Both the position numbers and the translations under genes were made by a program. A stretch of 64,000 nucleotides of DNA from Streptomyces iranensis (lineage in GTDB: Bacteria; Actinomycetota; Actinomycetes; Streptomycetales; Streptomycetaceae). The notes under the pieces are model-generated. The model was not told the origin of the DNA, did not search any database, and worked only from the letters and a program-made list of their open reading frames with translations. The stretch lies in contig NZ_JAGGLR010000016.1 of the NCBI RefSeq assembly GCF_017874715.1, forward strand, positions 1 through 64,000, read 5' to 3'. Shown here one piece after another: positions 29,493-38,567 of the stretch. Numbering within the stretch: the stretch's first letter is position 1; the number at the start of each line of letters is the position of its first letter.

Positions 29493-31129
29493 CGACCACC
29501 ACCGCACCCCTGCTGTCGATCCGTGGGCTGAAGGTCTCCTACCGCACCGGCGACGGCTCCCCGCCCGCCGTGCGCGGCGTGGACCTCGACATCGCCCCCG
29601 GTGAGGTGGTCGCCCTGGTCGGCGAGTCCGGCTCGGGGAAGTCCACCACCGCGCACGCGGTCATCGGTCTGCTGCCGCCCGGCGGGCGGGTGGACGGCGG
29701 CCGGATCCTCTTCGACGGTACGGACCTGGCCGCCGCCGGAGAGCGGGAACTGCGAGCCCGGCGCGGCCGCGACATCGGGCTGATCCCGCAGGATCCGATG
29801 GTCTCGCTCAACCCGGTGCAGCGGATCGGGCGGCAGGTCGCCGAGGTGCTGCTGATCCACGGCCTGGCGGACCGGGCGTCGGCCCCCGCCGAGGCCGTGA
29901 CGATCCTGGGGCAGGCCGGGCTGCCGGATCCGGAGGTCCGGGCCCGGCAGTATCCGCACGAGCTGTCCGGGGGCATGCGGCAGCGTGTGCTCATCGCGAT
30001 CGCGGTGGCGGCGCGCCCCCGGCTGGTGATCGCGGACGAGCCGACGAGCGCGCTGGACGTCACCGTCCAGCGGCGGATCCTGGACCATATCGAGACGCTC
30101 ACCCGCCAGGCGGGCACGGCCGTACTGCTGATCACCCACGATCTGGGGGTCGCGGCCGACCGGGCGCGGCGGATCGCGGTCATGTCGGAGGGCGGGATCG
30201 TGGAGACCGGCCCGGCCCGGGACGTCCTCACCGCGCCCCGCCACCCGTACACCCGGCGGCTGCTGGCGAGCGCGCCGAGTGTGACGACGGCGCGGGTGCG
30301 GACGCGGGAGGCGGCACCGCGGGAGACTCCCGAGGCCGCCGCCGACCTGGTCGAGGTGGCGGGCCTGGTCAAGGTGTTCGCGCCGCGCGGCCGGGCGGCG
30401 GTCCGCGCCGTGGACGGAGTGGACTTCCGGATCCGGCGGGGTGAGAGCCTCGCCCTCGTCGGGGAGTCCGGTTCGGGGAAGTCCACCACGGCCCGCATGG
30501 TGGCCCGGCTGACCGACCCCACCGAGGGCCGGATCCGGTTCGACGGGCAGGACATCACCGCGCTGTCGGGCGCGGCGCTGCGCCGGCTGCGCCGCCGCGT
30601 CCAGCTCGTCTACCAGAATCCGTACTCCTCGCTCGACCCCCGCCGGTCCGTGGCCGACGCCGTCACCGAGCCGCTGCGCGCCTTCCGGGTGGGCGACCGG
30701 GCGGCACGGCTGCGGCGCGCGACCGAGCTGCTGGACCGGGTGGCGCTGCCCGCGGCCACGCTGCGCCGCAGACCGGGTGAGCTCTCGGGCGGTCAGCGGC
30801 AGCGGGTGGCCATCGCGCGGGCCCTGGCCCTCAGTCCCGATCTGGTCATCTGTGACGAGCCGGTGTCGGCGCTGGATGTGTCGGTGCAGGCGCGCATTCT
30901 GGAGCTGCTGGCGGAGTTCCAGCGCGATCTGGGGCTGAGCTATCTCTTCATCTCCCATGACCTCGCCGTCGTGCGGCAGATCGCCGACCGGGTGGGGGTG
31001 ATGCGCGACGGAAGGCTGCTGGAGACGGGCACGACGGACGAGGTCTTCGGCTCGCCCTCCCATCCGTACACCGGGGAACTGCTCGCCGCGATCCCCGGCG
31101 GGCGCCATGCGGTCTCCGTCCGATCCTGA
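29489..31129 (+). CDS. Fused double ABC ATPase (DppD-DppF type)
   Basis: 546 residues from the ATG at 29489, which overlaps the permease stop. There are two complete nucleotide-binding domains in one chain: the first has Walker A GESGSGKST, signature LSGGMRQRV and a Walker B ending in ADEPTSALD; the second has GESGSGKST, LSGGQRQRV and CDEPVSALD. The peptide-importer C-terminal extension (HPYTRRLLASAP, HPYTGELLAAIPGG) is seen after each. It powers the two permeases. Most Opp/Dpp systems use two separate ATPases. Confidence 0.94.
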   Translation: MTTTTAPLLSIRGLKVSYRTGDGSPPAVRGVDLDIAPGEVVALVGESGSGKSTTAHAVIGLLPPGGRVDGGRILFDGTDLAAAGERELRARRGRDIGLIPQDPMVSLNPVQRIGRQVAEVLLIHGLADRASAPAEAVTILGQAGLPDPEVRARQYPHELSGGMRQRVLIAIAVAARPRLVIADEPTSALDVTVQRRILDHIETLTRQAGTAVLLITHDLGVAADRARRIAVMSEGGIVETGPARDVLTAPRHPYTRRLLASAPSVTTARVRTREAAPRETPEAAADLVEVAGLVKVFAPRGRAAVRAVDGVDFRIRRGESLALVGESGSGKSTTARMVARLTDPTEGRIRFDGQDITALSGAALRRLRRRVQLVYQNPYSSLDPRRSVADAVTEPLRAFRVGDRAARLRRATELLDRVALPAATLRRRPGELSGGQRQRVAIARALALSPDLVICDEPVSALDVSVQARILELLAEFQRDLGLSYLFISHDLAVVRQIADRVGVMRDGRLLETGTTDEVFGSPSHPYTGELLAAIPGGRHAVSVRS

Positions 31130-31156
31130 TCCGCCCGACGCTGGAGGAAGGACACC

Positions 31157-32215
31157 ATGAGGTTCTCCGTACTGTCCCTGATCGGCCACGCCCCGCATCC
31201 ATTGACCGGTGAGCTGCCCTCCGCCGCCGAGCGGTTCGAGGACGTCGTGGAGACGGGGGTGGCCGCCGAGCGGCTCGGCTTCGACGCGTACGCCGTCGGG
31301 GAGCGGCACGCCGGGCCGTTCCTGTCCTCGAGCCCGACGGTGGTGCTGGGCGCGCTCGCGGCCCGCACTTCCCGGATCCGGCTGCTCACCGGTGTGACCG
31401 TGGTGGCGATCCTGGACCCGGTGCGGGTCGCCGAGGACTACGCGACGCTGGACCAGATCTCCCGGGGCCGGATCGAGCTGGTGGTGGGCAAGGGCGCGGA
31501 GGCCGGGCACTTCGACCTCTTCGGCCTCGACGAGGACCGGCAGTGGGATCTCCAGGCCGAGAAGTACGAGCTGCTGCGGCGGCTGTGGAGCGAGGAGAAG
31601 GTCACCTGGAAGGGGGAGTTCCGGCCGCCGCTGAAGGAGGTGACGACCGTGCCGCGCCCCTACGACGGGCTCCCCAGGATCTGGCACGGCTCGGCCACCA
31701 GCCGCAACTCGCCCGAGCTGGCCGCCAGACACGGCGATCCGCTGTTCACGGCGAACGCGATCCAGCCGCGCGAGGCGTACGCGGAGCTGATCCGCCACTA
31801 CCGCGAGCGGTTCGAGGCGTACGGGCACGATCCGGCGACCGCGCATGTGGCGGCCGGGTCCGGCGGGCTGTTCATCGCCGACACCACGCGGCGGGCGGTC
31901 GAGCAGTACAAGGACTACTATGAGGCGCGGGTGCGGCAGAACTTCAAACCCCACCTCGCGGACAAGCCGGGCTACAACACCCCGTTCCGCACCATCGAGG
32001 ACGCGATCGAGAACGGGCCGCAGCTCATCGGGAGCCCGCAGCAGATCATCGACAAGATCCTCACCTATCACGAGCTCTACCGGCACGACCTTCAGTCGAT
32101 CACGGTCGACGGGATCGGGCTGAGCCGGTCCCGGCAGACCGAGACCTTGCAGAGGTTCGCCGAGGAGATCGCCCCGGTGGTGCGCCGGGAGGCGCCCAGC
32201 GGGCTCTGGAGCTGA
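31157..32215 (+). CDS. Flavin-dependent (LLM-class) oxidoreductase
   Basis: 352 residues, ATG with GGAGGAAGG. It has a luciferase-like TIM barrel: FDAYAVGERHAGPF, TSRIRLLTGVTVV, YATLDQISRGRIELVVGKG, and a late barrel block IWHGSATSRNSPELAA. It is the last gene of the attenuator-led operon, 27 bp after the ATPase. LLM flavoenzymes paired with transporters often open C-S bonds of sulfonates or sulfides, which fits the cysteine-type leader, but the substrate is not shown by the sequence. Confidence 0.88.
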   Translation: MRFSVLSLIGHAPHPLTGELPSAAERFEDVVETGVAAERLGFDAYAVGERHAGPFLSSSPTVVLGALAARTSRIRLLTGVTVVAILDPVRVAEDYATLDQISRGRIELVVGKGAEAGHFDLFGLDEDRQWDLQAEKYELLRRLWSEEKVTWKGEFRPPLKEVTTVPRPYDGLPRIWHGSATSRNSPELAARHGDPLFTANAIQPREAYAELIRHYRERFEAYGHDPATAHVAAGSGGLFIADTTRRAVEQYKDYYEARVRQNFKPHLADKPGYNTPFRTIEDAIENGPQLIGSPQQIIDKILTYHELYRHDLQSITVDGIGLSRSRQTETLQRFAEEIAPVVRREAPSGLWS

Positions 32216-32415
32216 AATCTCGCTAACTCGTCGCGCGCGAAGGGCAGTTGGTGGCCGAATCGGCGGGGGCCTTTGAACTTACTCGCGCGTTAAAAATCAA
32301 CTGAATCGCTCTTGCCTTCTTCGGCGGTGCGCGCATCAATGACATCGCCCGTGGATGACGGGCGGGAACCCCCCACACATCAGCCGCACTTTCCCCCACT
32401 CCGGAAGGCAATCCC

Positions 32416-32886
32416 ATGAGACGGTTCAAGCTCGGGATCGGCACGGCAATGGGAACAGCAGCACTGGCCGCCGGCGCGCTGGCGCTGGCACCGACCGCGT
32501 CCGCGGTCGACCCCACGACCGCCACCCTCACGGCGGACTGCGGGACGTACGGGTCCGGCCTGGCCACCCTGACCGCCACGCAGAGCGGGACCTCCGCGAC
32601 CATCACCCTGTCCTCGGGGGCGATCAAGGCCCCGATCGACGTTCCGGCGGGCTCGGTGAGTTCGACGCTGACGCTGTCGAAGAGCGGCGGCGGAACCAAG
32701 ACCTTCACCGGGAACTCCAACCCGGCGATCCCGACCGGCTCCGATGTGACCACCGGCCCGCTCAAGGGCACGGTGGCCGCGGGCGACGTCCTGGAGGCCA
32801 AGTCGCTCAAGCTGGTCATCTTCGGTCTGATCACGGTGAACTGCACCGCCACCTCGGCCCAGTCCCCGGGGCCGTTCACCTTCTGA
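32416..32886 (+). CDS. Small secreted protein, function unknown
   Basis: 156 residues, ATG with GGAAGG. A Sec signal peptide (basic MRRFKLG, then an Ala/Gly-rich core) is cleaved near PTASA|VDP. The mature protein has two cysteines (TADCGTYG and TVNCTATS) that may form a disulfide, and it is rich in Thr, Ser, Gly and beta-branched residues, suggesting an all-beta extracellular domain. I do not recognise the family. The AT-rich stretch at 32270-32340 is a likely promoter. Confidence 0.75.
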   Translation: MRRFKLGIGTAMGTAALAAGALALAPTASAVDPTTATLTADCGTYGSGLATLTATQSGTSATITLSSGAIKAPIDVPAGSVSSTLTLSKSGGGTKTFTGNSNPAIPTGSDVTTGPLKGTVAAGDVLEAKSLKLVIFGLITVNCTATSAQSPGPFTF

Positions 32887-32945
32887 GCCATCCGATGAAC
32901 CGGCTCTGAGCCCGTCTTCGGGCCCTCCCGGTAGAAGGTCACAGC

Positions 32946-32980
32946 GGACCGGCGGCGTCCCCGGCAGACGCCGCCGGTCC
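32946..32980 (+). terminator. Terminator of the secreted-protein gene
   Basis: Perfect 13-bp inverted repeat (32946-32958 and 32968-32980) with a 9-nt loop, 60 bp past the stop codon and just before the FadR-type operator. Confidence 0.75.
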
Positions 32981-33001
32981 AAGCACGTCATAATGGACCT
33001 G

Positions 33002-33014
33002 ATACATCGGATGT
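33002..33014 (+). promoter_or_regulatory. Candidate operator of the FadR-type regulator
   Basis: ATACATCGGATGT, a near-palindrome ending 20 bp before the start codon of the regulator. The 11-mer ATACATCGGAT recurs in inverted orientation at 41973-41983 before the fuconate dehydratase gene. Confidence 0.65.
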
Positions 33015-33034
33015 TTGACCCGGGGAGGTCCACC

Positions 33035-33706
33035 ATGGCGGTCACCGACGAGGCGATCGAAAAAATCAAGGGCATGATCGTCTCGGGCGCGCTGCGCCCC
33101 GGTGACCGGCTCCCCAAGGAGAGTGAGCTGGCCGCCGACCTGGGGCTGTCGCGCAACTCGCTGCGGGAGGCCGTCCGGGCGCTGTCGCTGATCCGGATCC
33201 TCGACGTACGGCAGGGCGACGGCACCTATGTGACCAGCCTCGATCCCCAGCTGCTGCTGGAGGCGCTGAGCTTCGTGGTGGACTTCCACCGCGACGACAC
33301 GGTACTGGAGTTCCTGGCGGTGCGGCGGATCCTGGAGCCCGCGGCCACGGCGCTGGCCTCCACCCGGATCAGCGACGCCGAGCTGGACCGGCTCCAGGAG
33401 CAGCTGGACGCGCTCGGGCAGGAACCCTCGGTGGAGGAGCTGGTCGCGTGCGATCTGGAGTTCCACCGCGGCATCGTCCAGTCCTCCGGCAATTCGGTGC
33501 TCTGCTCGCTGCTCGACGGGCTCTCCGGGCCCACCACCCGGGCCCGGGTGTGGCGCGGTCTGACGCAGGAGGACGCGGTCAGCCGCACCCTCCACGAGCA
33601 CCGGGCGATCCTGGCCGCCCTGCGGGACCGTGACGCGGAGGCGGCACGGTCCTGGGCGACGGTGCACATCGCGAGCGTGGAGCAGTGGCTGCGCTCCACG
33701 CTATGA
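33035..33706 (+). CDS. FadR-type GntR regulator of the sugar-acid operon
   Basis: 223 residues from the ATG at 33035 (GGGGAGG 6 nt upstream); an ATG at 32993 lies before the putative operator and is unlikely. N-terminal GntR winged helix (IVSGALRPGDRLPKESELAA then LGLSRNSLREAVRAL), C-terminal FCD effector domain (about 90-215) with metal-binding Asp/His in CDLEFHRGI and HRAIL. It is transcribed away from the catabolic operon and very likely represses it, with an intermediate of the pathway as inducer. Confidence 0.88.
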   Translation: MAVTDEAIEKIKGMIVSGALRPGDRLPKESELAADLGLSRNSLREAVRALSLIRILDVRQGDGTYVTSLDPQLLLEALSFVVDFHRDDTVLEFLAVRRILEPAATALASTRISDAELDRLQEQLDALGQEPSVEELVACDLEFHRGIVQSSGNSVLCSLLDGLSGPTTRARVWRGLTQEDAVSRTLHEHRAILAALRDRDAEAARSWATVHIASVEQWLRSTL

Positions 33707-33713
33707 GCCCACC

Positions 33714-33977
33714 GGGGCTCCGCCCGGCCCCCGCCCGGCCCCCGCCCGGCCCCCGCTGGGGCCCCGCCCCGGACCCCCGCCCGCGGGTCCGGGGCGGGCT
33801 CGCCCCGGCCCCGGGGGAAGCCCCGCCTTCCAGCCCCTCCAGGGGGCACCTCCCAGCGGTAGCTGGGGGAGTTTGAGGAGCGGGGTCTGGGGCGGAGCCC
33901 CAGCCACGCGGCGGAGCCGCATATCGATGCTGTGGAAGGGGCGGGTAGGGGAAAGCGTCGATCTGCGGCTCCGCCGC
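33714..33977. repeat. Streptomyces-type GC-rich intergenic inverted repeats
   Basis: Within the 339-bp gap 33707-34045 there are two nested families: GGGGCTCCGCCC (33714-33725) with its complement at 33890-33901, and a 14-bp perfect pair at 33908-33921 and 33964-33977. A CGGCCCCCGCC-type short tandem repeat lies at about 33723-33755. The block CAGCGGTAGCTGGGGGAG (33854-33871) is one I recall as dispersed in Streptomyces genomes. Probably terminates both convergent genes. Confidence 0.6.
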
Positions 33978-34045
33978 GCGGGCGCGACCAGCCACGACGG
34001 CGCCGCGGTCGGCCGACGACACATCGCGGCACCTCAGCGGAGCGC

Positions 34046-34903
34046 TTAGGTCCCCAGACCGTAGGCGCGGGCCGCGTTGCCGCCGAAGACGGCGGCGCGC
34101 TCGTCCTCGCCGAGCCGGAGGGCGGCCCGGTCCGCGAGGGCCACCACCTCGTCGTAGGCCGCGGCCAGGAGGCACACCGGCCAGTCGGAGCCGAACAGCA
34201 CCCGGCCGGGCCCGAAGGCGTCCAGCACATGCCAGGCGTACGGGAGCACCTGCTCGGGCTTCCAGCCCTCCCAGTCGGCCTCGGTGACCAGACCGGACAG
34301 CTTGCAGTCGACGTTCGGCAGGGCCGCGAGCGCGGCCAGCTGCCACGCCCAGGGGTCGCGCTCACCGCTCGCCACCGGCGGTTTGGCGGCGTGGTCCAGG
34401 ACGAAGCGCAGCTGTGGCAGCTCGCGGACGGCGTCCACGGCCGCGGGCAGCTCGCGCGGGGTGACCAGCAGGTCGTAGACCAGCCCCGCGTCGGCCACGG
34501 CGGTCAGTCCCCGGCGGGCGTCCTCGCGGTCCAGCCACCGCGGATCCGGCTCGTCCTGCACCTGGTGGCGCAGGCCCACCAGCCGGTCGCCGCCGGGCCC
34601 GGCGGCCAGCTCCGCGAGCACCTCGCCCACTCCGGGGTCGGTGAGATCGGCCCAGCCGACGACGCCCGCGATCCGGTCCGACCCGCCGGCCAGGGCGAGG
34701 AGCTCCCGGGTCTCCGCCACGGAGGAGCTGGACTGGACGACGACGGTGGCGTCGATCTCATGGGCGTCCAGATGCGGGGCGAGGTCGTCCGGGGTGAAGG
34801 TGCGGCGGATGGGCTCGGCCCACGCGCCGTCCATCCACGGCTGCTCCCGGCGGTTCAGGTCCCACAGGTGGTGATGGGCGTCGATACGGCGCGGCAAGGG
34901 CAC
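34046..34903 (-). CDS. Amidohydrolase-type sugar lactonase (L-fuconolactonase-like)
   Basis: 285 residues from the GTG at 34903 with AGGAG upstream; the longer open frame has no support. Amidohydrolase-2 family: metal-binding RIDAHHHLWD at the N-terminus, then LVGLRHQVQDEPDPRW, VLDHAAKPP and FGSDWPV near the end. Members hydrolyse the lactones formed by aldose dehydrogenases. In this operon it should open L-fucono-lactone to L-fuconate. It is 20 bp after the aldo/keto reductase gene. Confidence 0.85.
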   Translation of the reverse strand: MPLPRRIDAHHHLWDLNRREQPWMDGAWAEPIRRTFTPDDLAPHLDAHEIDATVVVQSSSSVAETRELLALAGGSDRIAGVVGWADLTDPGVGEVLAELAAGPGGDRLVGLRHQVQDEPDPRWLDREDARRGLTAVADAGLVYDLLVTPRELPAAVDAVRELPQLRFVLDHAAKPPVASGERDPWAWQLAALAALPNVDCKLSGLVTEADWEGWKPEQVLPYAWHVLDAFGPGRVLFGSDWPVCLLAAAYDEVVALADRAALRLGEDERAAVFGGNAARAYGLGT

Positions 34904-34923
34904 TCGGGCACTCCTGAAGGGGT

Positions 34924-35931
34924 TCAGACCGGCAGCGGGATGTCGTCGTCGAGCAGACCGCGCCGGACCAGGGCCTGCCACAGCTCGTCGGGGATGTCGT
35001 GGGCGAACAGCTCGGCATTGTCCCGGACCTCGGCCGGGGAGGCGCAGCCGACGACCGCCGCGGCCACCGCGGGGTGGCCGAAGGGGAAGCGCAGCGCGGC
35101 GGCCCGCAGCGGCACCTCGAATTCGGCGCACACCTCGGCCAGCCGCCGGGCCCGCGCGAGGAGTTCGGGCGGCGCCTGCTGGTAGTCGTAGCGGGCCCCG
35201 GGGGCGGGGTCGGCGAGCAGCCCGGAGTTGTAGACCCCGGCGGCCACCACGGAGGTGCCGCGCCGCTCGCACACCGGCAGCAGATCGTCGAAGGCGGTGC
35301 GCTCCAGCAGCGTCCAGCGCCCGGCGCACAGCACGACGTCCACGTCGAAGTCGGCGACGAACCGGGCGAGGAGGTCGCTGTGGTTCATGCCGAAGCCGAT
35401 GGCCCGGATGAGCTTCTCCCGCTTCAGCTCGGCCAGCGCCGCGAAAGCCGTCTCATAGACCTCGGGGACGTGGTCCTCCGGATCGTGGAGGTAGACGATG
35501 TCCACGGCGTCGACCCCGAGCCGCTCCAGGGAGGACTCGAGGCTCGCGCGGATGCCGTCCCGGGTGAAGTCCCACATCCGGACCCGGTCGGGGGTGTCGG
35601 CGAAGCCGTCCGCCTGGACGGGCTCGCCGGGGGCGCGCGGCCGCAGCCGCCGCCCCACCTTGGTGGAGAGCGTGTACCCGGCGCGGTCGCGCCCGGCCAG
35701 CACCCGCCCCAGCCGCTCCTCGGACAGCCCGACGCCGTAGTGCGGCGCGGTGTCCATATAGGTGAGGCCGGTGTCGAACGCCGCCCTTACGGTGTCCAGC
35801 GCGCGCTCCTCCGGCACCGCCTCGTAGAGATTGGCCAGCGGCGCGCAGCCCAGGCCCAGGGGTGGTACGCGCACCCCCGAGTGGCCCAGTTCGCGCGGGC
35901 CGCTCGGTGCCCGTCCGCCGTCGACCGCCAT
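34924..35931 (-). CDS. Aldo/keto reductase, L-fucose (D-threo-aldose) 1-dehydrogenase type
   Basis: 335 residues, ATG with GGGAGGAA. AKR barrel with the catalytic tetrad visible: D in TYMDTAPHYG (Asp, Tyr), Lys in LSTKVGRRL, His in IVYLHDPEDH. The opening LGHSGVRVPPLGLGCAPLANLY is the pattern of D-threo-aldose 1-dehydrogenases that oxidise L-fucose to its lactone. Neighbours (lactonase, fuconate dehydratase) support this. It is 16 bp downstream of the permease gene. Confidence 0.85.
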   Translation of the reverse strand: MAVDGGRAPSGPRELGHSGVRVPPLGLGCAPLANLYEAVPEERALDTVRAAFDTGLTYMDTAPHYGVGLSEERLGRVLAGRDRAGYTLSTKVGRRLRPRAPGEPVQADGFADTPDRVRMWDFTRDGIRASLESSLERLGVDAVDIVYLHDPEDHVPEVYETAFAALAELKREKLIRAIGFGMNHSDLLARFVADFDVDVVLCAGRWTLLERTAFDDLLPVCERRGTSVVAAGVYNSGLLADPAPGARYDYQQAPPELLARARRLAEVCAEFEVPLRAAALRFPFGHPAVAAAVVGCASPAEVRDNAELFAHDIPDELWQALVRRGLLDDDIPLPV

Positions 35932-35947
35932 GGCTTCCTCCCGGCTC

Positions 35948-36982
35948 TCAGTCCTGCTTCTCGCCGCTGGCGTAGCGGGAGATGATCAGTGCGACGATGA
36001 TGATCGAGCCGTTGATGAACTGGTTCCACAGGGGCGGTACCCCGCCGAGGGTCATCACATTGACGACCAGTTGCAGCGTCAGCACACCGGTGAGCGCGCC
36101 GAAGAGGGTTCCGCGGCCGCCCTTGAGGCTGATTCCGCCGATGACCGCGGCGGCGAACACCTGGAAGATCCAGCCGTTGCCCTGGGTCGCGGCGACCGAG
36201 CCGTAGTGGCCCGTGTACAGGATGCCCGCGAAGGCGGCCAGCAGTCCGCCGACGCTCAGCACGATCCAGGTGATCCGGTCCACCCGGATGCCCGCCGCGC
36301 GCGCGGCCTCGGGGTTGCCGCCGATCGCGTACAGCGCGCGTCCGTGCCGCAGATAGCCCAGGGCCAGGCCGCCGAGGGCGTACAGCCCCAGGCAGACCCA
36401 GACGGCGGCGGGCACGCCCAGCCACTCGGTCTTGCCGAGGTAGCGGAAGGACTCGGGTACGTTGACGATCGACTGGCCCTCGGCGATGCCGACCTGGAGT
36501 CCGCGCAGCATGGTGAGCATGCCCAGGGTCGCGATGAAGCCGTTGACGCGCAGCTTGAGCATCAGGAAGCCGTTGGCCGCGCCGATCAGCGCCCCGACCG
36601 CCAGGCACAGGGGTATCGCGGTCCACACCGGCAGCAGCCCCAGGCCCTCGAACCGCGCCCCGTGCTCGGGCAGCACGAGCCACAGGGCGATCACCGGCGC
36701 CACGGCGATGGTCGACTCCAGGGAGAGGTCCATCCGCCCGCTGATCAGGATCAGCGCCTCGCCCAGCACCAGCAGCCCCAGCTCGGTGGACTGCTGGACG
36801 ACGCCGATCAGGTTGTCCTCGGTGAGGAAGGCGGGCGAGACGATGAAGCCGATCACCCCGAGGACGAAGATCACGGGGACCAGCGACAGATCGCGCCAGC
36901 GCGCGATGTCGATCCGCGGCCGGCCCCCCGCCGGGTCGTCAGCCACCGCCTCGGCGGTCCGCTGCCGTGCGGTATCGGTCAT
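35948..36982 (-). CDS. CUT2-family sugar ABC permease
   Basis: 344 residues, ATG overlapping the ATPase stop (ATGA). RbsC/AraH-type permease with about nine hydrophobic helices, GALIGAANGFLMLKLRVNGFIATLGML and the conserved NPEAARAAGI loop; GGISLKGGRGT is the family's C-terminal block. It forms the membrane channel as a homodimer, so only one permease gene is needed. Substrate by context: L-fucose or a similar 6-deoxyhexose. Confidence 0.92.
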   Translation of the reverse strand: MTDTARQRTAEAVADDPAGGRPRIDIARWRDLSLVPVIFVLGVIGFIVSPAFLTEDNLIGVVQQSTELGLLVLGEALILISGRMDLSLESTIAVAPVIALWLVLPEHGARFEGLGLLPVWTAIPLCLAVGALIGAANGFLMLKLRVNGFIATLGMLTMLRGLQVGIAEGQSIVNVPESFRYLGKTEWLGVPAAVWVCLGLYALGGLALGYLRHGRALYAIGGNPEAARAAGIRVDRITWIVLSVGGLLAAFAGILYTGHYGSVAATQGNGWIFQVFAAAVIGGISLKGGRGTLFGALTGVLTLQLVVNVMTLGGVPPLWNQFINGSIIIVALIISRYASGEKQD

Positions 36983-38565
36983 GTCTGCCTTCCTTCTGTG
37001 CGGTCTTCGGTGTCCCCCGCCGTGCCGTTGGCGCCCGGCTCCGTGATGCCCTCCATGGCGGCCACGAGCTGACGGTCGCTCCAGCCGCTGCCGAACTCCG
37101 CGACCACCCGCCCGTGGAAGAACGCCAGGATCCGGTCGCAGACCCGCAGATCGTCCAGTTCGTCGGAGACGATGACCGCGCCGCTCCCGGACGCGGCCAC
37201 GTCCCGTACGACGCCGAGCAGCGCGTCCTTGGACTTCACGTCCACCCCGGCGGTCGGGCGGATCGCGACCAGGACGCTGGGCTCACGGGCCAGCGCCCGC
37301 GCGATGACGACCTTCTGCTGATTTCCGCCGGACAAACCCGAAACGGGCTGCGAAGGTCCCGAGGTCTTGATGTCCAGGGAGGTGATCATCCGCTGGGCGA
37401 AGGCGCGGGTCCGGGAGGGCAGCACCGTGCCGTAGGGCCCGAGCTGATCGGTGACGGTCAGGGTGGCGTTCTCGGCGACGCTGCGGCCCAGGACCAGGCC
37501 CTGGGCGTGCCGGTCCTCCGGGACGTAGCCGATGCCCGCGTCGATCGCGTGCGGCACACTGCCGGGGCGCACCGGCCGGCCGCGCACCGACAGCCGCCCG
37601 CCGGCCGGTTTGCGCAGCCCCACCAGGGTCTCGCCGACCGCCGTGTTGCCGCTGGCCGTGGCCCCGGCCAGGCCGAGCACCTCACCGGGGCGCACCACCA
37701 GGTCCAGCGGGTCGAACTCGCCCTCCAGGGCGAGCCCTTCGGTGCGCAGCACCGGCTCCCCGTCCGGGCCGGCCTCCTTACGGGCGACGGGGGCGCGGAC
37801 GACGGCCCGGGAGTCGCCCTCGGGCGCCCCGCCGTCGTCCCCGGTCATCGCCGCCACCAGCTCCTCCTTGGGGAGGCCTGCCACCGGGGCGGTCAGCACA
37901 TGACGGGCGTCACGGAAGACGGTGACGGTGTCGCAGAGTTCGTAGACCTCTTGCAGATGGTGCGAGATGAACAGGAAGGCGACCCCCTGCCGGCGCAGCT
38001 CCAGCAGCTTGGCGAAGAGCCGGTCGATACCGCCCGCGTCGAGCTGGGCGGTGGGCTCGTCGAGGATGATCAGCCGGGCGCCGAAGGAGAGCGCGCGGGC
38101 GATCTCCACGAACTGCCGCTGCTCGACGCTGAGGTCCTTCGCCCGCGCCTGCGGATCCACCTCGACGCCGTACTCGGCCAGCAGCGCGCGGGCGTCCTCG
38201 CGCAGGGCGCGCCAGCGGATGCGCCCCGCGCCCGGGAAGCGGTTGAGGTAGAGGTTCTCGGCGACCGTCAGGTCCGGGACCACCATCGACTTCTGGTAGA
38301 CGCAGGCCACCTTGCGCTGCCAGGCGGCGGTGTCGCCGTAGCCGGGGGCGGACTCGCCCGCGAAGGTCACCTCGCCCTCGTCCGGGCGCTCCATCCCGGT
38401 CAGGACGGACACCAGCGTGGACTTGCCCGCCCCGTTGCGCCCGACGAGCGCATGGGCCTCCCCGGGCCGCACCGCCAGCCGGGCGTGGTCCAGGGCGACG
38501 GTGGGCCCGAACCGTTTGACGATGCCCTGGGCCCGTACGACGGCGGGCTGCTCGGCCTCGGCCAT
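36979..38565 (-). CDS. CUT2-family sugar ABC ATPase (RbsA type)
   Basis: 528 residues from the ATG at 38565. Tandem ATPase domains: the first is canonical (GRNGAGKST, LSVEQRQFVEIARAL, LDEPTAQLD). The second has GATASGNTA in place of Walker A and LSGGNQQKVVIARALA, as is normal for RbsA-like proteins, where only one site hydrolyses well. It lies 2 bp after the binding-protein stop and overlaps the permease start. Confidence 0.93.
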   Translation of the reverse strand: MAEAEQPAVVRAQGIVKRFGPTVALDHARLAVRPGEAHALVGRNGAGKSTLVSVLTGMERPDEGEVTFAGESAPGYGDTAAWQRKVACVYQKSMVVPDLTVAENLYLNRFPGAGRIRWRALREDARALLAEYGVEVDPQARAKDLSVEQRQFVEIARALSFGARLIILDEPTAQLDAGGIDRLFAKLLELRRQGVAFLFISHHLQEVYELCDTVTVFRDARHVLTAPVAGLPKEELVAAMTGDDGGAPEGDSRAVVRAPVARKEAGPDGEPVLRTEGLALEGEFDPLDLVVRPGEVLGLAGATASGNTAVGETLVGLRKPAGGRLSVRGRPVRPGSVPHAIDAGIGYVPEDRHAQGLVLGRSVAENATLTVTDQLGPYGTVLPSRTRAFAQRMITSLDIKTSGPSQPVSGLSGGNQQKVVIARALAREPSVLVAIRPTAGVDVKSKDALLGVVRDVAASGSGAVIVSDELDDLRVCDRILAFFHGRVVAEFGSGWSDRQLVAAMEGITEPGANGTAGDTEDRTEGRQT

Positions 38566-38567
38566 GG

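Noticed and set aside
29372..32086. A 904-codon minus-strand frame across the ATPase and oxidoreductase genes
   Set aside because: It spans two clearly assigned plus-strand genes and has shadow-type composition.
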